Source: a virus. From it: 64,000 nucleotides of DNA. Both the position numbers and the translations under genes were made by a program. The notes under the pieces are model-generated. The model searched no databases and was not told where the DNA came from. It was given only the letters and a program-made list of their open reading frames with translations. The stretch is from the IMG/VR virus record IMGVR_UViG_3300049489_000707, positions 62,001 through 126,000 of that record. One strand, 5' to 3'. Below, piece after piece: positions 49,839 to 56,275 of this stretch. Every line of letters begins with the position of its first letter. The stretch's first letter is position 1.

Positions 49839-50907
49839 CCTGACCAAAGACCGCAAGGACATCGACTGGCTCTGGCCCAGGACCTTGTTCCTGACCGCCC
49901 ATGGCTCCCACGCCTACGGCACCAACCTGCCCACCAGCGACCGCGACTACAAGGGCTTCGCTGTGCCGCCCAAGCAGTATTTCCTGGGCTTCGCCAAGCG
50001 CTTCGAGCAGGCTGAGTTCAAGGGCGACCCGGACATGGTCGTCTACGGCATCCAGAAGTTTTTCAAGCTGGCCGCCGACTGCAACCCGAGCATCATCGAG
50101 GTGCTGTTCACCGACCAGGCCGACCACCAGATTGTCCACCCGCTGGCCATCCCCATCCTTCAGAAGCGCGACCTCTTCATCAGCAAGAAGGCCAAGCACA
50201 CCTTCTCGGGATATGCGGTCAGCCAGCTGAAGAAGATTCGCTCCCACAAGCGATGGATCGACGATGCACCTCAAAGGCCGCCCGAAAGGGCTGTTTTTGG
50301 CCTCCCAGACTGCCCGCTGATTCCCAAGAACCAGCTCGACGCCGTCCAGGCTGCCATCAGGAAGCAGGTGGAGCACTGGGACGTCGACCTGGGCCACCTG
50401 GATGACGCTGCACGCATCGACCTGATGGGCCACATCACCGCAAACCTCGCTGAGCAGGGCGTTCTGAAGGAGAACCAGTGGATTCTGGCCGGCAAGAAGC
50501 TCGGCCTGGACGACAATTTCATCGACCTGATGGACCGTGAGCGTCGCTTCAACACCGCCATCGCTGAATGGCGCTCCTACCTGACCTGGCTGGAGAGCCG
50601 GAACGCCGCCAGAAGCGAACTGGAGCGCAAGTGGGGCTACGACACCAAGCACGGCATGCACCTCATCCGCCTCATGCGCATGTGCCGGGAGATTCTGGAG
50701 GGCAAGGGGGTGCTGGTGAAGCGCCCAGACGCTGAGGAGCTGTTGGAAATCCGCAACGGGCTCTGGACCTACGACCAGCTGCTGGAGTGGGCTGACCGAC
50801 AGGATGCAGAGCTGGAGGCGATGTACAAGACCTCGAAGCTTCCCAACAGCCCGCCGGTGATGGAGCTTGACAAACTGCTGGTGGAGACGGTAGAGTCGAT
50901 GCTATGA
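49816..50907 (+). CDS. Nucleotidyltransferase, MNT/Pol-beta superfamily (YcgL-type)
   Basis: 363 residues from GTG 49816 with AAGGAG 5 bases upstream; the frame opens earlier but without a start that has a ribosome site. The active-site pattern is G30-S31-HAYGTNLPTSD42-R-D44-YKG, the GS...DxD of Pol-beta-type nucleotidyltransferases, and then IQKFFKLAADCNPSIIEVLF, typical of the large predicted nucleotidyltransferase family. A long helical C-terminal part follows. These enzymes attach nucleotides to RNA, protein or small molecules. Substrate here is unknown; RNA end modification fits the neighbours. Confidence 0.8.
   Translation: MKKLALPDLTKDRKDIDWLWPRTLFLTAHGSHAYGTNLPTSDRDYKGFAVPPKQYFLGFAKRFEQAEFKGDPDMVVYGIQKFFKLAADCNPSIIEVLFTDQADHQIVHPLAIPILQKRDLFISKKAKHTFSGYAVSQLKKIRSHKRWIDDAPQRPPERAVFGLPDCPLIPKNQLDAVQAAIRKQVEHWDVDLGHLDDAARIDLMGHITANLAEQGVLKENQWILAGKKLGLDDNFIDLMDRERRFNTAIAEWRSYLTWLESRNAARSELERKWGYDTKHGMHLIRLMRMCREILEGKGVLVKRPDAEELLEIRNGLWTYDQLLEWADRQDAELEAMYKTSKLPNSPPVMELDKLLVETVESML
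50867..50896 (+). promoter_or_regulatory. Early sigma70-like promoter, leaderless
   Basis: TTGACA (50867-50872, within the nucleotidyltransferase gene), 18-base spacer, TAGAGT (50891-50896), 7 bases to ATG 50904. Confidence 0.65.
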
Positions 50908-51203
50908 CCGACTCCTACTATCACGCAGCTTCCGCTTGCCCCGAGGTCGAAGCTCTCGTGCTTCTTGACGTGGCCAAGCGCTACCCGGGCCAGCGAAAGG
51001 GCCTGATGGCAGCTTCCGCCCTGGGTGTGTTTGGTCGAGACCTGGGCCAGGAGCGCCTCATGTTGACCTACATCGACAGTCTGGTGGCCACGAAGCTGCT
51101 CTATCGCCACAACTTCGGCTACCACCTGACCCCGTCGGGCATCGAGCACCTGGAGCAGCTGAAGAGCAACCTGCGCGGACCCTTGATGAGGGCCTTGTCA
51201 TGA
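50904..51203 (+). CDS. Winged-helix-like small protein
   Basis: 99 residues, ATG 50904 (ATGA overlap, and 7 bases after a -10). Helices then RLMLTYIDSLVATKLLYRHN, FGYHLTPSGIEHLEQL. The 'L-x-x-L-V-x-x-x-L-...-G-Y-x-L-T-P-x-G' pattern is that of winged-helix transcription regulators (the final 'Y-x-L-T-x-x-G' wing). A regulator of the downstream ATPase unit or of early promoters is possible. Confidence 0.55.
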   Translation: MTDSYYHAASACPEVEALVLLDVAKRYPGQRKGLMAASALGVFGRDLGQERLMLTYIDSLVATKLLYRHNFGYHLTPSGIEHLEQLKSNLRGPLMRALS

Positions 51204-51301
51204 TGGAGTTCCTAGCCAGGCTGGGCGAGAGCATCCTGTGGACTATCCTCATCATCGTGATACTTTTGCTTATCGTGACCAACCGAGCTGACAAAGAATG
51301 A
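51200..51301 (+). CDS. 33-residue single-span membrane peptide
   Basis: ATG 51200 (ATGA overlap with previous stop) to 51301, ending over the ATPase start. Nearly all of it is one hydrophobic helix (ILWTILIIVILLLIVTN) with short charged ends. Its coupling to the AAA+ ATPase gene on one side and the winged-helix gene on the other argues for expression. Confidence 0.55.
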   Translation: MMEFLARLGESILWTILIIVILLLIVTNRADKE

Positions 51302-52557
51302 GCGCCGCCACGCCTTGGGACGATCTACAGAGAGTTCTGATGAGCGGTAGCGATGACCCCGGAGAAAATATGAGCGACGAAGTTGACCCGAATGGACCCT
51401 GGTGGAAGGCTGGTCGTCTTCCACCCCTCGATAGCCACTACAGCACCTCTTGGGCCGGCATCGGCCTGGCTATTCAAGCCCTTCACGGTGGCAAGGGCTA
51501 CACGGAGAAGAACCACACTGGAAGCATCAAGGACGGCGATTCGCTGGCCGAGTTTCTCAAGCGCTTCGCCGACGCATTCCCCACCCTGCGCCAGCTGAAG
51601 TTCGACAAGGCCCAGCACAAGGCTTCTGAGACCCAGATTCAGTACGTCGTCGACCACGGTGCCGTGTCAATCGACCACGACGGTGATGTGAAGACGGAAA
51701 TGCACGCGGTCAGCCGCGACCTGGAATTCTTGGAAGCCGTCTCCAGGTTCTTCGCCGAGAACACCACCACCTCCATCCCCAAGGGCCGAGTCCACGTGCT
51801 CATCACCACCAGCACCGGGCCGGAGTTCAAGTCCATGGGTGTCGGTGGCCAGAAGCTGGAGCGTGGCAACTACGAGGACGACGTGCTGGCCGGTTACGAC
51901 CGCATCGTGAGAGACCTGCAGGCAGCCACGCCAGCTGGCAGGGTTGCCATCCTGGATGGCAAGCCGGGAACCGGCAAGACCTTCCTCGTGCGTGGCATCC
52001 TGGACGACGTGAAGGACGTCATCTTCGTCATCGTTCCCGCCAACCTGATTCAGGAGCTGGCTCAGCCCGGGATGATTCCCGCCCTGGTCGGTCTGCATCA
52101 GAGCCGTGGTGACAAGCCGATGGTCTTCATCATCGAGGACGCCGACGAGGTCCTGGCTCCACGCGCTGGCGACAACATGTCCTCGGTCTCGGCCATCCTG
52201 AACCTGGGCGACGGCATTCTGGGCCAGCTGCTGGACGTGCGCATCGTGGCCACCACCAATGCCCACCGCCAGGACGTAGATGAGGCCATCAAGCGCCCTG
52301 GTCGTCTCTCGGCCATGGTTCACGTCGGTCCTTTGGGTGCGGAGAAGGCTGGCGAAGTCTACACCCGTCTGACGGGCAAGCCGGCACGCATCTACCCCGA
52401 CATGTCGAATCCGCTGGAGTCGACCTCCATGTTCAAGGGAAAGACGTCCTTGGCTGAGGTCTACCAGATTTGTCGTGATTCGGGCTGGACTCCCGCACCG
52501 AAAGAGCGTAAGCTCGGCTTCTCAACCAACGAGGAAGACGACGACTATGACTACTAA
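51298..52557 (+). CDS. AAA+ ATPase
   Basis: 419 residues, ATG 51298 (ATGA overlap). An N-terminal region of ~190 residues is without known domain. Walker A lies at 221-228 (GKPGTGKT), Walker B at about 275-282 (MVFIIEDADE), sensor 1 with ATTN321, and an arginine pair in KR333-PGR336-L. This resembles the AAA+ module of MoxR/p97-type remodelling ATPases. The C terminus ends in an acidic tail (NEEDDDYDY). It may remodel virion or host proteins. Together with the next gene it forms a two-gene unit. Client unknown. Confidence 0.8.
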   Translation: MSAATPWDDLQRVLMSGSDDPGENMSDEVDPNGPWWKAGRLPPLDSHYSTSWAGIGLAIQALHGGKGYTEKNHTGSIKDGDSLAEFLKRFADAFPTLRQLKFDKAQHKASETQIQYVVDHGAVSIDHDGDVKTEMHAVSRDLEFLEAVSRFFAENTTTSIPKGRVHVLITTSTGPEFKSMGVGGQKLERGNYEDDVLAGYDRIVRDLQAATPAGRVAILDGKPGTGKTFLVRGILDDVKDVIFVIVPANLIQELAQPGMIPALVGLHQSRGDKPMVFIIEDADEVLAPRAGDNMSSVSAILNLGDGILGQLLDVRIVATTNAHRQDVDEAIKRPGRLSAMVHVGPLGAEKAGEVYTRLTGKPARIYPDMSNPLESTSMFKGKTSLAEVYQICRDSGWTPAPKERKLGFSTNEEDDDYDY

Positions 52558-53041
52558 GTACCTCGATGCCGTAACTAAGCTGCATTCGAGCGGCTACCCG
52601 CATCTGGCCTCAGCGGCCATCGCCCACTACGAGCGCCTGGCTTCAGGCATGTCTGCTGAGCACCGCTGCCGCGTGTCGGAGATGTTCGACGAGGTGCTGG
52701 AGACGGCGCTGAACCGCCGGGAAGAAATCACGAGCGAGGACATTCTCCTCAGCCCCGACTTCGTGGCGATCCGCGCATTGGCTCGGGTGCTACAGGACCT
52801 GAAGCTCGTGGAGCCGGTGCTGGAGATGACCGAGCTGGACGTGCTTCATGGCCAGTTCGTGGAAGAGGTTAAGCCACCACCGCCGCCCATCGACATCGTC
52901 TTCGACGACCTGGAGATTCTCTCGGAAGGTGACGAACCGCTCGCGAACCTCGTGCCGCAGAAGACGCAGCGCCAGTACAGGATTGACCCGCCAGTGCTCT
53001 ACCCTACTCCGGGAAAGAAGCCCAGTCACCGCTTGCCTTGA
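52547..53041 (+). CDS. Unknown protein, partner candidate of the AAA+ ATPase
   Basis: 164 residues from ATG 52547, 11 bases inside the ATPase gene. Helical first half (YLDAVTKLHSSGYPHLASAA, MFDEVLETALNRREEI), acidic and Pro-rich second half (EEVKPPPPPIDIVFDDLEIL). The last 38 bases overlap the convergent protease gene. No recognised family. Overlapping coexpression suggests a partner of the ATPase. Confidence 0.6.
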   Translation: MTTKYLDAVTKLHSSGYPHLASAAIAHYERLASGMSAEHRCRVSEMFDEVLETALNRREEITSEDILLSPDFVAIRALARVLQDLKLVEPVLEMTELDVLHGQFVEEVKPPPPPIDIVFDDLEILSEGDEPLANLVPQKTQRQYRIDPPVLYPTPGKKPSHRLP

Positions 53042-53795
53042 TGCGGTCCTGAAGCTCGCCCAGAGGTGCTGCCAAGGTCAGCTGTGAGTACTCGCGGCTA
53101 CCTCGCACGAGAAGGCCAATCACTTCGCCTTCGCTGTTGTAGACGGGTCCGCCGCTGTTACCACCCCAAGCGGGGGCGCTCAGCAGGATCCACCCGTTCA
53201 ACCAGCCTGACACGTAGCCCGTAGTGATGAGCCCCGGGTAGACGCCGAGCGGGTGACCGCTGATGTAGATTTGCTCCTGCCGCTGAGGCACTGCGTCGGC
53301 CAGCTCGGCCTGTACGCCCAGGTCGCACGAGGCAACTCCGGTCGCCACGTCATCGGGACCATACCCGCCCAAAAGGATAGGAGTCAAGCCACACTGCCGA
53401 CCGTTGCTGTCCTTGGCCGTGAAGATGACCGCCGTGACGATACTGCCGTCGTCCAGCTCAGTGCCAGGACCCACGTCGAGGCAGTGGTGTGCTGTTGCAA
53501 TCAGCGAGAGAGGCTTTCGCACGATTCCACCCGACTTGTCAACAACCACACCTGAACAAGCCATCTGCAGAACCACGTCTTCGCCATCGTTGAGGTCGGG
53601 CTGGGCCCCGAGGGCGCGGCTGAGCAGCTCAATGAAGCTGGGCCTCTTGACAGCGAGGGTGATTTCGAGGTGTACTGTCTGGTCCTGCATGTCACGTCTT
53701 ATGCTGGCTTCTTGCTCCTGGACCTGCTGTCTGACTGTGGCACAGCTGAGGCTCAGAGCGAGCAGGGCAACCAGTAGGGTCCGGAGAAGGCGCAT
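53004..53795 (-). CDS. Secreted lipoprotein, trypsin-like serine protease
   Basis: 263 residues, ATG 53795. A lipoprotein signal is present: basic start, hydrophobic core, lipobox L-S-L-S-C18. The catalytic triad of the trypsin/HtrA fold is visible: TAHH104-C105, D158 in SCDLGV, and GGNS214-GGPVYN. Family and signal predict an outer- or inner-membrane-attached periplasmic enzyme. The length is usual for a single protease domain without PDZ. The protein is made from a unit with a fused YAATCT element and convergent to the ATPase operon. A trypsin-like lipoprotein is unusual for a phage genome; a role in superinfection exclusion or lysis is inference. Confidence 0.82.
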   Translation of the reverse strand: MRLLRTLLVALLALSLSCATVRQQVQEQEASIRRDMQDQTVHLEITLAVKRPSFIELLSRALGAQPDLNDGEDVVLQMACSGVVVDKSGGIVRKPLSLIATAHHCLDVGPGTELDDGSIVTAVIFTAKDSNGRQCGLTPILLGGYGPDDVATGVASCDLGVQAELADAVPQRQEQIYISGHPLGVYPGLITTGYVSGWLNGWILLSAPAWGGNSGGPVYNSEGEVIGLLVRGSREYSQLTLAAPLGELQDRIKASGDWASFPE

Positions 53796-53801
53796 ATGTC
53801 T

Positions 53802-53808
53802 TAGATTA
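53802..53808 (-). promoter_or_regulatory. Late YAATCT element, divergent pair, minus arm
   Basis: TAATCTA (minus), hexamer TAATCT at 53803-53808, 7 bases before ATG 53795. It mirrors the plus-strand element at 53,822. Confidence 0.5.
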
Positions 53809-53821
53809 TGTGCCAGAAGAG

Positions 53822-53828
53822 CAATCTA
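53822..53828 (+). promoter_or_regulatory. Late YAATCT element, divergent pair, plus arm
   Basis: CAATCTA (plus), hexamer CAATCT at 53822-53827, 7 bases before ATG 53835. The two elements form an inverted arrangement 13 bases apart. Confidence 0.5.
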
Positions 53829-53834
53829 CTTCTC

Positions 53835-53954
53835 ATGGAAGCCTGGCTGATAGAGAAAATCGAGGCGGAGCGAAAAGAGCGAGAGCGCCGTGAGGCAGAG
53901 CGCCCGCGAGTCGAAATCCCCAGCTTGCCGCCTCCTAAGGTCCCGAATCCTTAG
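53835..53954 (+). CDS. Small charged peptide
   Basis: 39 residues, ATG 53835. Helical and charged (LIEKIEAERKERERREAER), then Pro-rich (IPSLPPPKVPNP). No Shine-Dalgarno site, but the ATG lies 7 bases after a YAATCT element. Diverges from the protease gene. Moderate support only. Confidence 0.45.
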   Translation: MEAWLIEKIEAERKERERREAERPRVEIPSLPPPKVPNP

Positions 53955-53958
53955 GGTG

Positions 53959-53987
53959 TTGACATGGGATCGGTGTTGATGTACAAC
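53959..53987 (+). promoter_or_regulatory. Early sigma70-like promoter, leaderless
   Basis: TTGACA (53959-53964), 17-base spacer ending in TG, TACAAC (53982-53987), 7 bases to ATG 53995. Confidence 0.7.
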
Positions 53988-53994
53988 ACTACCC

Positions 53995-54810
53995 ATGAAC
54001 GAGACCACTCGCACCCTCCTCCTGAAGACCCGCAAGCAGGCGACCTCGGCCTTCACGGCCAAGCAGTGGTTCGAAGTCCTCACCGCCCTCGGCTTCGTTG
54101 TCGAGATGATCAAGCAGGGCTCTTCGCTGGTCGAGTTCACCGTGAACGGCCCCCAGGGTGGAGTTCTCACTCTCGTCAAGCGCCCTGGCTACAAGCGCAT
54201 CGTGTTCTACGATGTGGCCACCTGGGCCAAGGGCATCAACTTGGACCTGGTCGAGCTGTCCTCCAAGGCCCTGGGTCTGGAGACCCCCGACGTGGAGAAG
54301 AAGCTCAAGGACCTGTACGTGCGCGACCTGACCAACACGGGCACCTGCGCCATCTGCGAGGGCAACTACAAGCGGGACGGGGTCAATATCGGTCACCACG
54401 GCTTCCAGCGCCCTGGCGATGGCATGCTGCACGGCAGCTGCTTCGGGGTTGGGTTCCTCCCCTTCGAGTGCAGCCCTAACGCCTGCGAGGCCTACCTGGT
54501 CCAGCTGAATAAGGCCCTCAAGAACGCTCACGAGGCCCTGGAGAACCTGCCCAAGAGCCAGACCCTGACCCGCAAAGACTCGAAGTACGACTACGCTTCG
54601 GGCCGCACCATCGTGACCTTCGTGGAGGTCTCCCGGGCCACCGATTCCACCGAGTTCGAGCGCCTCCTGAAGTCGGAAATCTACCAGGTGACGCGCCGCG
54701 TCGAGGCCCTGAACTTCGACATCAAGCACTTCACCGCGAAGGTCGCCAACTGGAAGCCCGACGAGCTGCCCGAAGTGAAGCACGCTGGGAAGTTCGCGAA
54801 GGCCTCTTGA
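53995..54810 (+). CDS. Phage protein with CxxC and HHGxxRPGDGxxHGxCFG motif, unknown function
   Basis: 271 residues, ATG 53995. A Cys pair C-AI-C followed by IGHHGFQRPGDGMLHGSCF is a conserved block known from phage and plasmid proteins of unknown function, suggesting a zinc-bound site with His and Cys. The N- and C-terminal parts are helical (KALKNAHEALENLPK). The promoter is leaderless. The stop lies within the next gene's TTGACA. Confidence 0.65.
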   Translation: MNETTRTLLLKTRKQATSAFTAKQWFEVLTALGFVVEMIKQGSSLVEFTVNGPQGGVLTLVKRPGYKRIVFYDVATWAKGINLDLVELSSKALGLETPDVEKKLKDLYVRDLTNTGTCAICEGNYKRDGVNIGHHGFQRPGDGMLHGSCFGVGFLPFECSPNACEAYLVQLNKALKNAHEALENLPKSQTLTRKDSKYDYASGRTIVTFVEVSRATDSTEFERLLKSEIYQVTRRVEALNFDIKHFTAKVANWKPDELPEVKHAGKFAKAS

Positions 54811-54836
54811 CAGAGGCCTGAGGTTCGAGGTAGAAG
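54807..54836 (+). promoter_or_regulatory. Early sigma70-like promoter, leaderless
   Basis: TTGACA (54807-54812, holding the previous stop codon), 18-base spacer, TAGAAG (54831-54836), 6 bases to ATG 54843. The -10 region also resembles a weak ribosome site (AGAGGT). Confidence 0.55.
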
Positions 54837-54842
54837 AGGTCC

Positions 54843-54977
54843 ATGAAAACTTACATCGTGTACGTGGACGGGATCGAAGCTGGGATGATCAAGGCGCGTA
54901 GCCACAATGTGGCCGAGTGGAAGGCCCAGGCGAAGTACCCCGGCCGTCAGGTCTCGGTCGAGTACACCGAGGTCTAG
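54843..54977 (+). CDS. Small unknown protein
   Basis: 44 residues, ATG 54843. Starts MKTYIVYVDGIEAGMIKAR, a strand-helix unit, and ends EYTEV. Its TAG stop shares three bases with the convergent gene's stop. No recognised family. Confidence 0.55.
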   Translation: MKTYIVYVDGIEAGMIKARSHNVAEWKAQAKYPGRQVSVEYTEV

Positions 54978-55141
54978 GGCTCAGGAGGCAACGGGAGAGC
55001 TACGGATAGCTCTTCGGCCGCCTTGTCTGCCTCATGGTCGGTACAGGCCACCCACATCCAACTCCGTGAGTAATTGATGACGATAAAGGTGGGCTTCTCG
55101 GTACAGCCCTCCTTCTCGCACTGCTCGGAGCTAAATCGCAT
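54974..55141 (-). CDS. Small zinc protein, tandem paralogue B
   Basis: 55 residues from ATG 55141, which overlaps the stop of the paralogue (TAATG). Has QCEKEGCTEKPTF, then WVACTDHEA and ends ALPLPPEP. The neighbour has QCEHEGCTADAVF, RCEVHKY and ALPLPPEQ. Cys-x4-Cys and Cys-x2-His give a single zinc site. A tandem duplication with strong divergence in the middle. Confidence 0.65.
   Translation of the reverse strand: MRFSSEQCEKEGCTEKPTFIVINYSRSWMWVACTDHEADKAAEELSVALPLPPEP
54996..55013. other. 7-bp stem-loop after convergent stop codons
   Basis: AGAGCTA, loop CGGA, TAGCTCT lies 18 bases after the plus-strand stop. A T-poor tail makes it a poor rho-independent terminator. It also falls inside the coding sequence of the minus gene. 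Confidence 0.35.
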
Positions 55142-55323
55142 TACGGGTCCTCGGGTTGCTCAGGGGGCAGCGGCAGAGCCTGGGCGACTGTGCCTTCAGG
55201 CCTTGTGTATTTGTGAACCTCACACCTCTTCGAGAGGGTGATGGAGCCTGGTGTCGCAGGGAGGATCGTCGTCAGAAAAACGGCGTCGGCAGTGCAGCCT
55301 TCGTGTTCACATTGTACTGGCAT
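55141..55323 (-). CDS. Small zinc protein, tandem paralogue A
   Basis: 60 residues, ATG 55323. QCEHEGCTADAVF, then RCEVHKY, and ALPLPPEQPEDP at the end. Same zinc layout as its downstream twin. Function unknown. It follows the holin-like gene by two bases. Confidence 0.65.
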   Translation of the reverse strand: MPVQCEHEGCTADAVFLTTILPATPGSITLSKRCEVHKYTRPEGTVAQALPLPPEQPEDP

Positions 55324-55325
55324 GG

Positions 55326-55604
55326 TTAGTCCTCATCTGGTACTTTAGGGCCGCCCGGAGGTGGCTTGGGCTTGGCCGGCTTGGGCTCAGGCTCTGCGGC
55401 TGGCGCCACCTTACCTACGACCCACTTGTTGGCGATGTTACCGGTGAGGTAAGCAGCGGCGATGAACTCCAGCACGCCCGTGAACCCGTCAAAGAGGGAC
55501 TTCATCTCCGGGAACTTCGATGCGGCCAGCAAGGTGTAGACGAAGGCCAGCAGGACGCAGCCAACCGAGAACCAAAGCTTCTTGCTGCTGATGGACTCTC
55601 TCAT
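55326..55604 (-). CDS. Holin-like membrane protein
   Basis: 92 residues, ATG 55604 overlapping the preceding stop by one base (TAATG). Two hydrophobic helices at about residues 10-28 (LWFSVGCVLLAFVYTLLA) and 44-58 (GVLEFIAAAYLTGNIA), followed by a Lys/Pro-rich acidic cytoplasmic tail (AEPEPKPAKPKPPPGG). This is the layout of small phage holins. Paired with the XhlA-like gene upstream. I see no endolysin next to it. Confidence 0.6.
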   Translation of the reverse strand: MRESISSKKLWFSVGCVLLAFVYTLLAASKFPEMKSLFDGFTGVLEFIAAAYLTGNIANKWVVGKVAPAAEPEPKPAKPKPPPGGPKVPDED

Positions 55605-55963
55605 TACTCGCCCCAGAACTTCAGAAGGGCGGTAATCAGTTGCTTGCCGCCCCAGCCACCACCGCCGAGACCGGCAATGACGCCCCCGACCTTCAAGGCG
55701 TTGATGATGAACTTGGTGCGTTGGAGCTTGATTTGGGCCTCGACCTCTTTGGGGAGTGCCTCTACAATCTTCTTTGTTTCCAGATCGATCTTCTGCTCAA
55801 GGAGATTTGAGCGCTTGACGTGCTCGTCGAGGATGTCTTGCTGTTTGACAAGAGTCGTCGACATTCCGTCCATGCGGTCGTCCAACTTGTCAAGCTTCCC
55901 GTCGATGCGGGTCAGCGTGTTGACAATCAGCATCTCTTCAAGTCCTGCGGAGTCTTTGGGCAT
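55604..55963 (-). CDS. XhlA-like coiled-coil membrane protein
   Basis: 119 residues, ATG 55963. A long coiled coil (NTLTRIDGKLDKLDDRMDGM and ... EHVKRSNLLEQKIDLETK) ends in a C-terminal hydrophobic segment (IINALKVGGVIAGLGGGG). This is the architecture of XhlA (haemolysin) accessory holin proteins. Its neighbour is a holin-like protein, as in other phages. A YAATCTT element lies 20 bases upstream. Confidence 0.6.
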   Translation of the reverse strand: MPKDSAGLEEMLIVNTLTRIDGKLDKLDDRMDGMSTTLVKQQDILDEHVKRSNLLEQKIDLETKKIVEALPKEVEAQIKLQRTKFIINALKVGGVIAGLGGGGWGGKQLITALLKFWGE

Positions 55964-55983
55964 GGGCGATGTCCTGTGCCTAA

Positions 55984-55990
55984 AAGATTG
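55984..55990 (-). promoter_or_regulatory. Late YAATCTT element
   Basis: CAATCTT (minus), 20 bases before the XhlA-like ATG and just after the stop of the previous gene. Confidence 0.45.
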
Positions 55991-55996
55991 CGAGCC

Positions 55997-56275
55997 TCAT
56001 AGCTTGTATGAGTGGGCGCACCAGACGCAAAACGTCATGAAGTAGTGAGATGCGGGCTGCCTGGAGTCCTTCGGGTGCTTGTAGTCCCGTCGGATGACGT
56101 ACTCGGCTGGAAGCTCACGAAAACTGCGACCGCAGAGGTAGCAAGAGGCTGTATTCCCTGTGGGTTCTACCTGGGTCTCAAGGTCCCACTGGTCCGGAGT
56201 CTCCTCCGTCTTCGGAGTCTGTTCCAAGCCCGCCCAGTTCCCCAGGTCCATCGAAGCCCATCTCTCGTTGCTCAT
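55997..56275 (-). CDS. Small zinc-binding protein
   Basis: 92 residues from ATG 56275 (a second ATG sits one codon earlier at 56278). Pattern CYLCGRSFRELPAEYVIRRD followed near the end by CVWCAHSYK, i.e. two CxxC pairs for one zinc site. It overlaps the 3' end of the upstream deoxyribosyltransferase-like gene by 98 bases in another frame. Function unknown. Confidence 0.6.
   Translation of the reverse strand: MSNERWASMDLGNWAGLEQTPKTEETPDQWDLETQVEPTGNTASCYLCGRSFRELPAEYVIRRDYKHPKDSRQPASHYFMTFCVWCAHSYKL

Noticed and set aside
49747-50661. 304-codon minus-strand frame opposite the nucleotidyltransferase
   Set aside because: No domain, no ribosome site, antisense to a gene with intact GS...DxD motif.
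53646-53690. Plus-strand TTGACA with a TG-rich hexamer opposite the protease gene
   Set aside because: The -10 is poor and no plus-strand gene follows.
53004-53795. HtrA-type (DegP) protease
   Set aside because: The catalytic domain is present, but no PDZ domain follows within the 263 residues, so only the general trypsin-like call is made.
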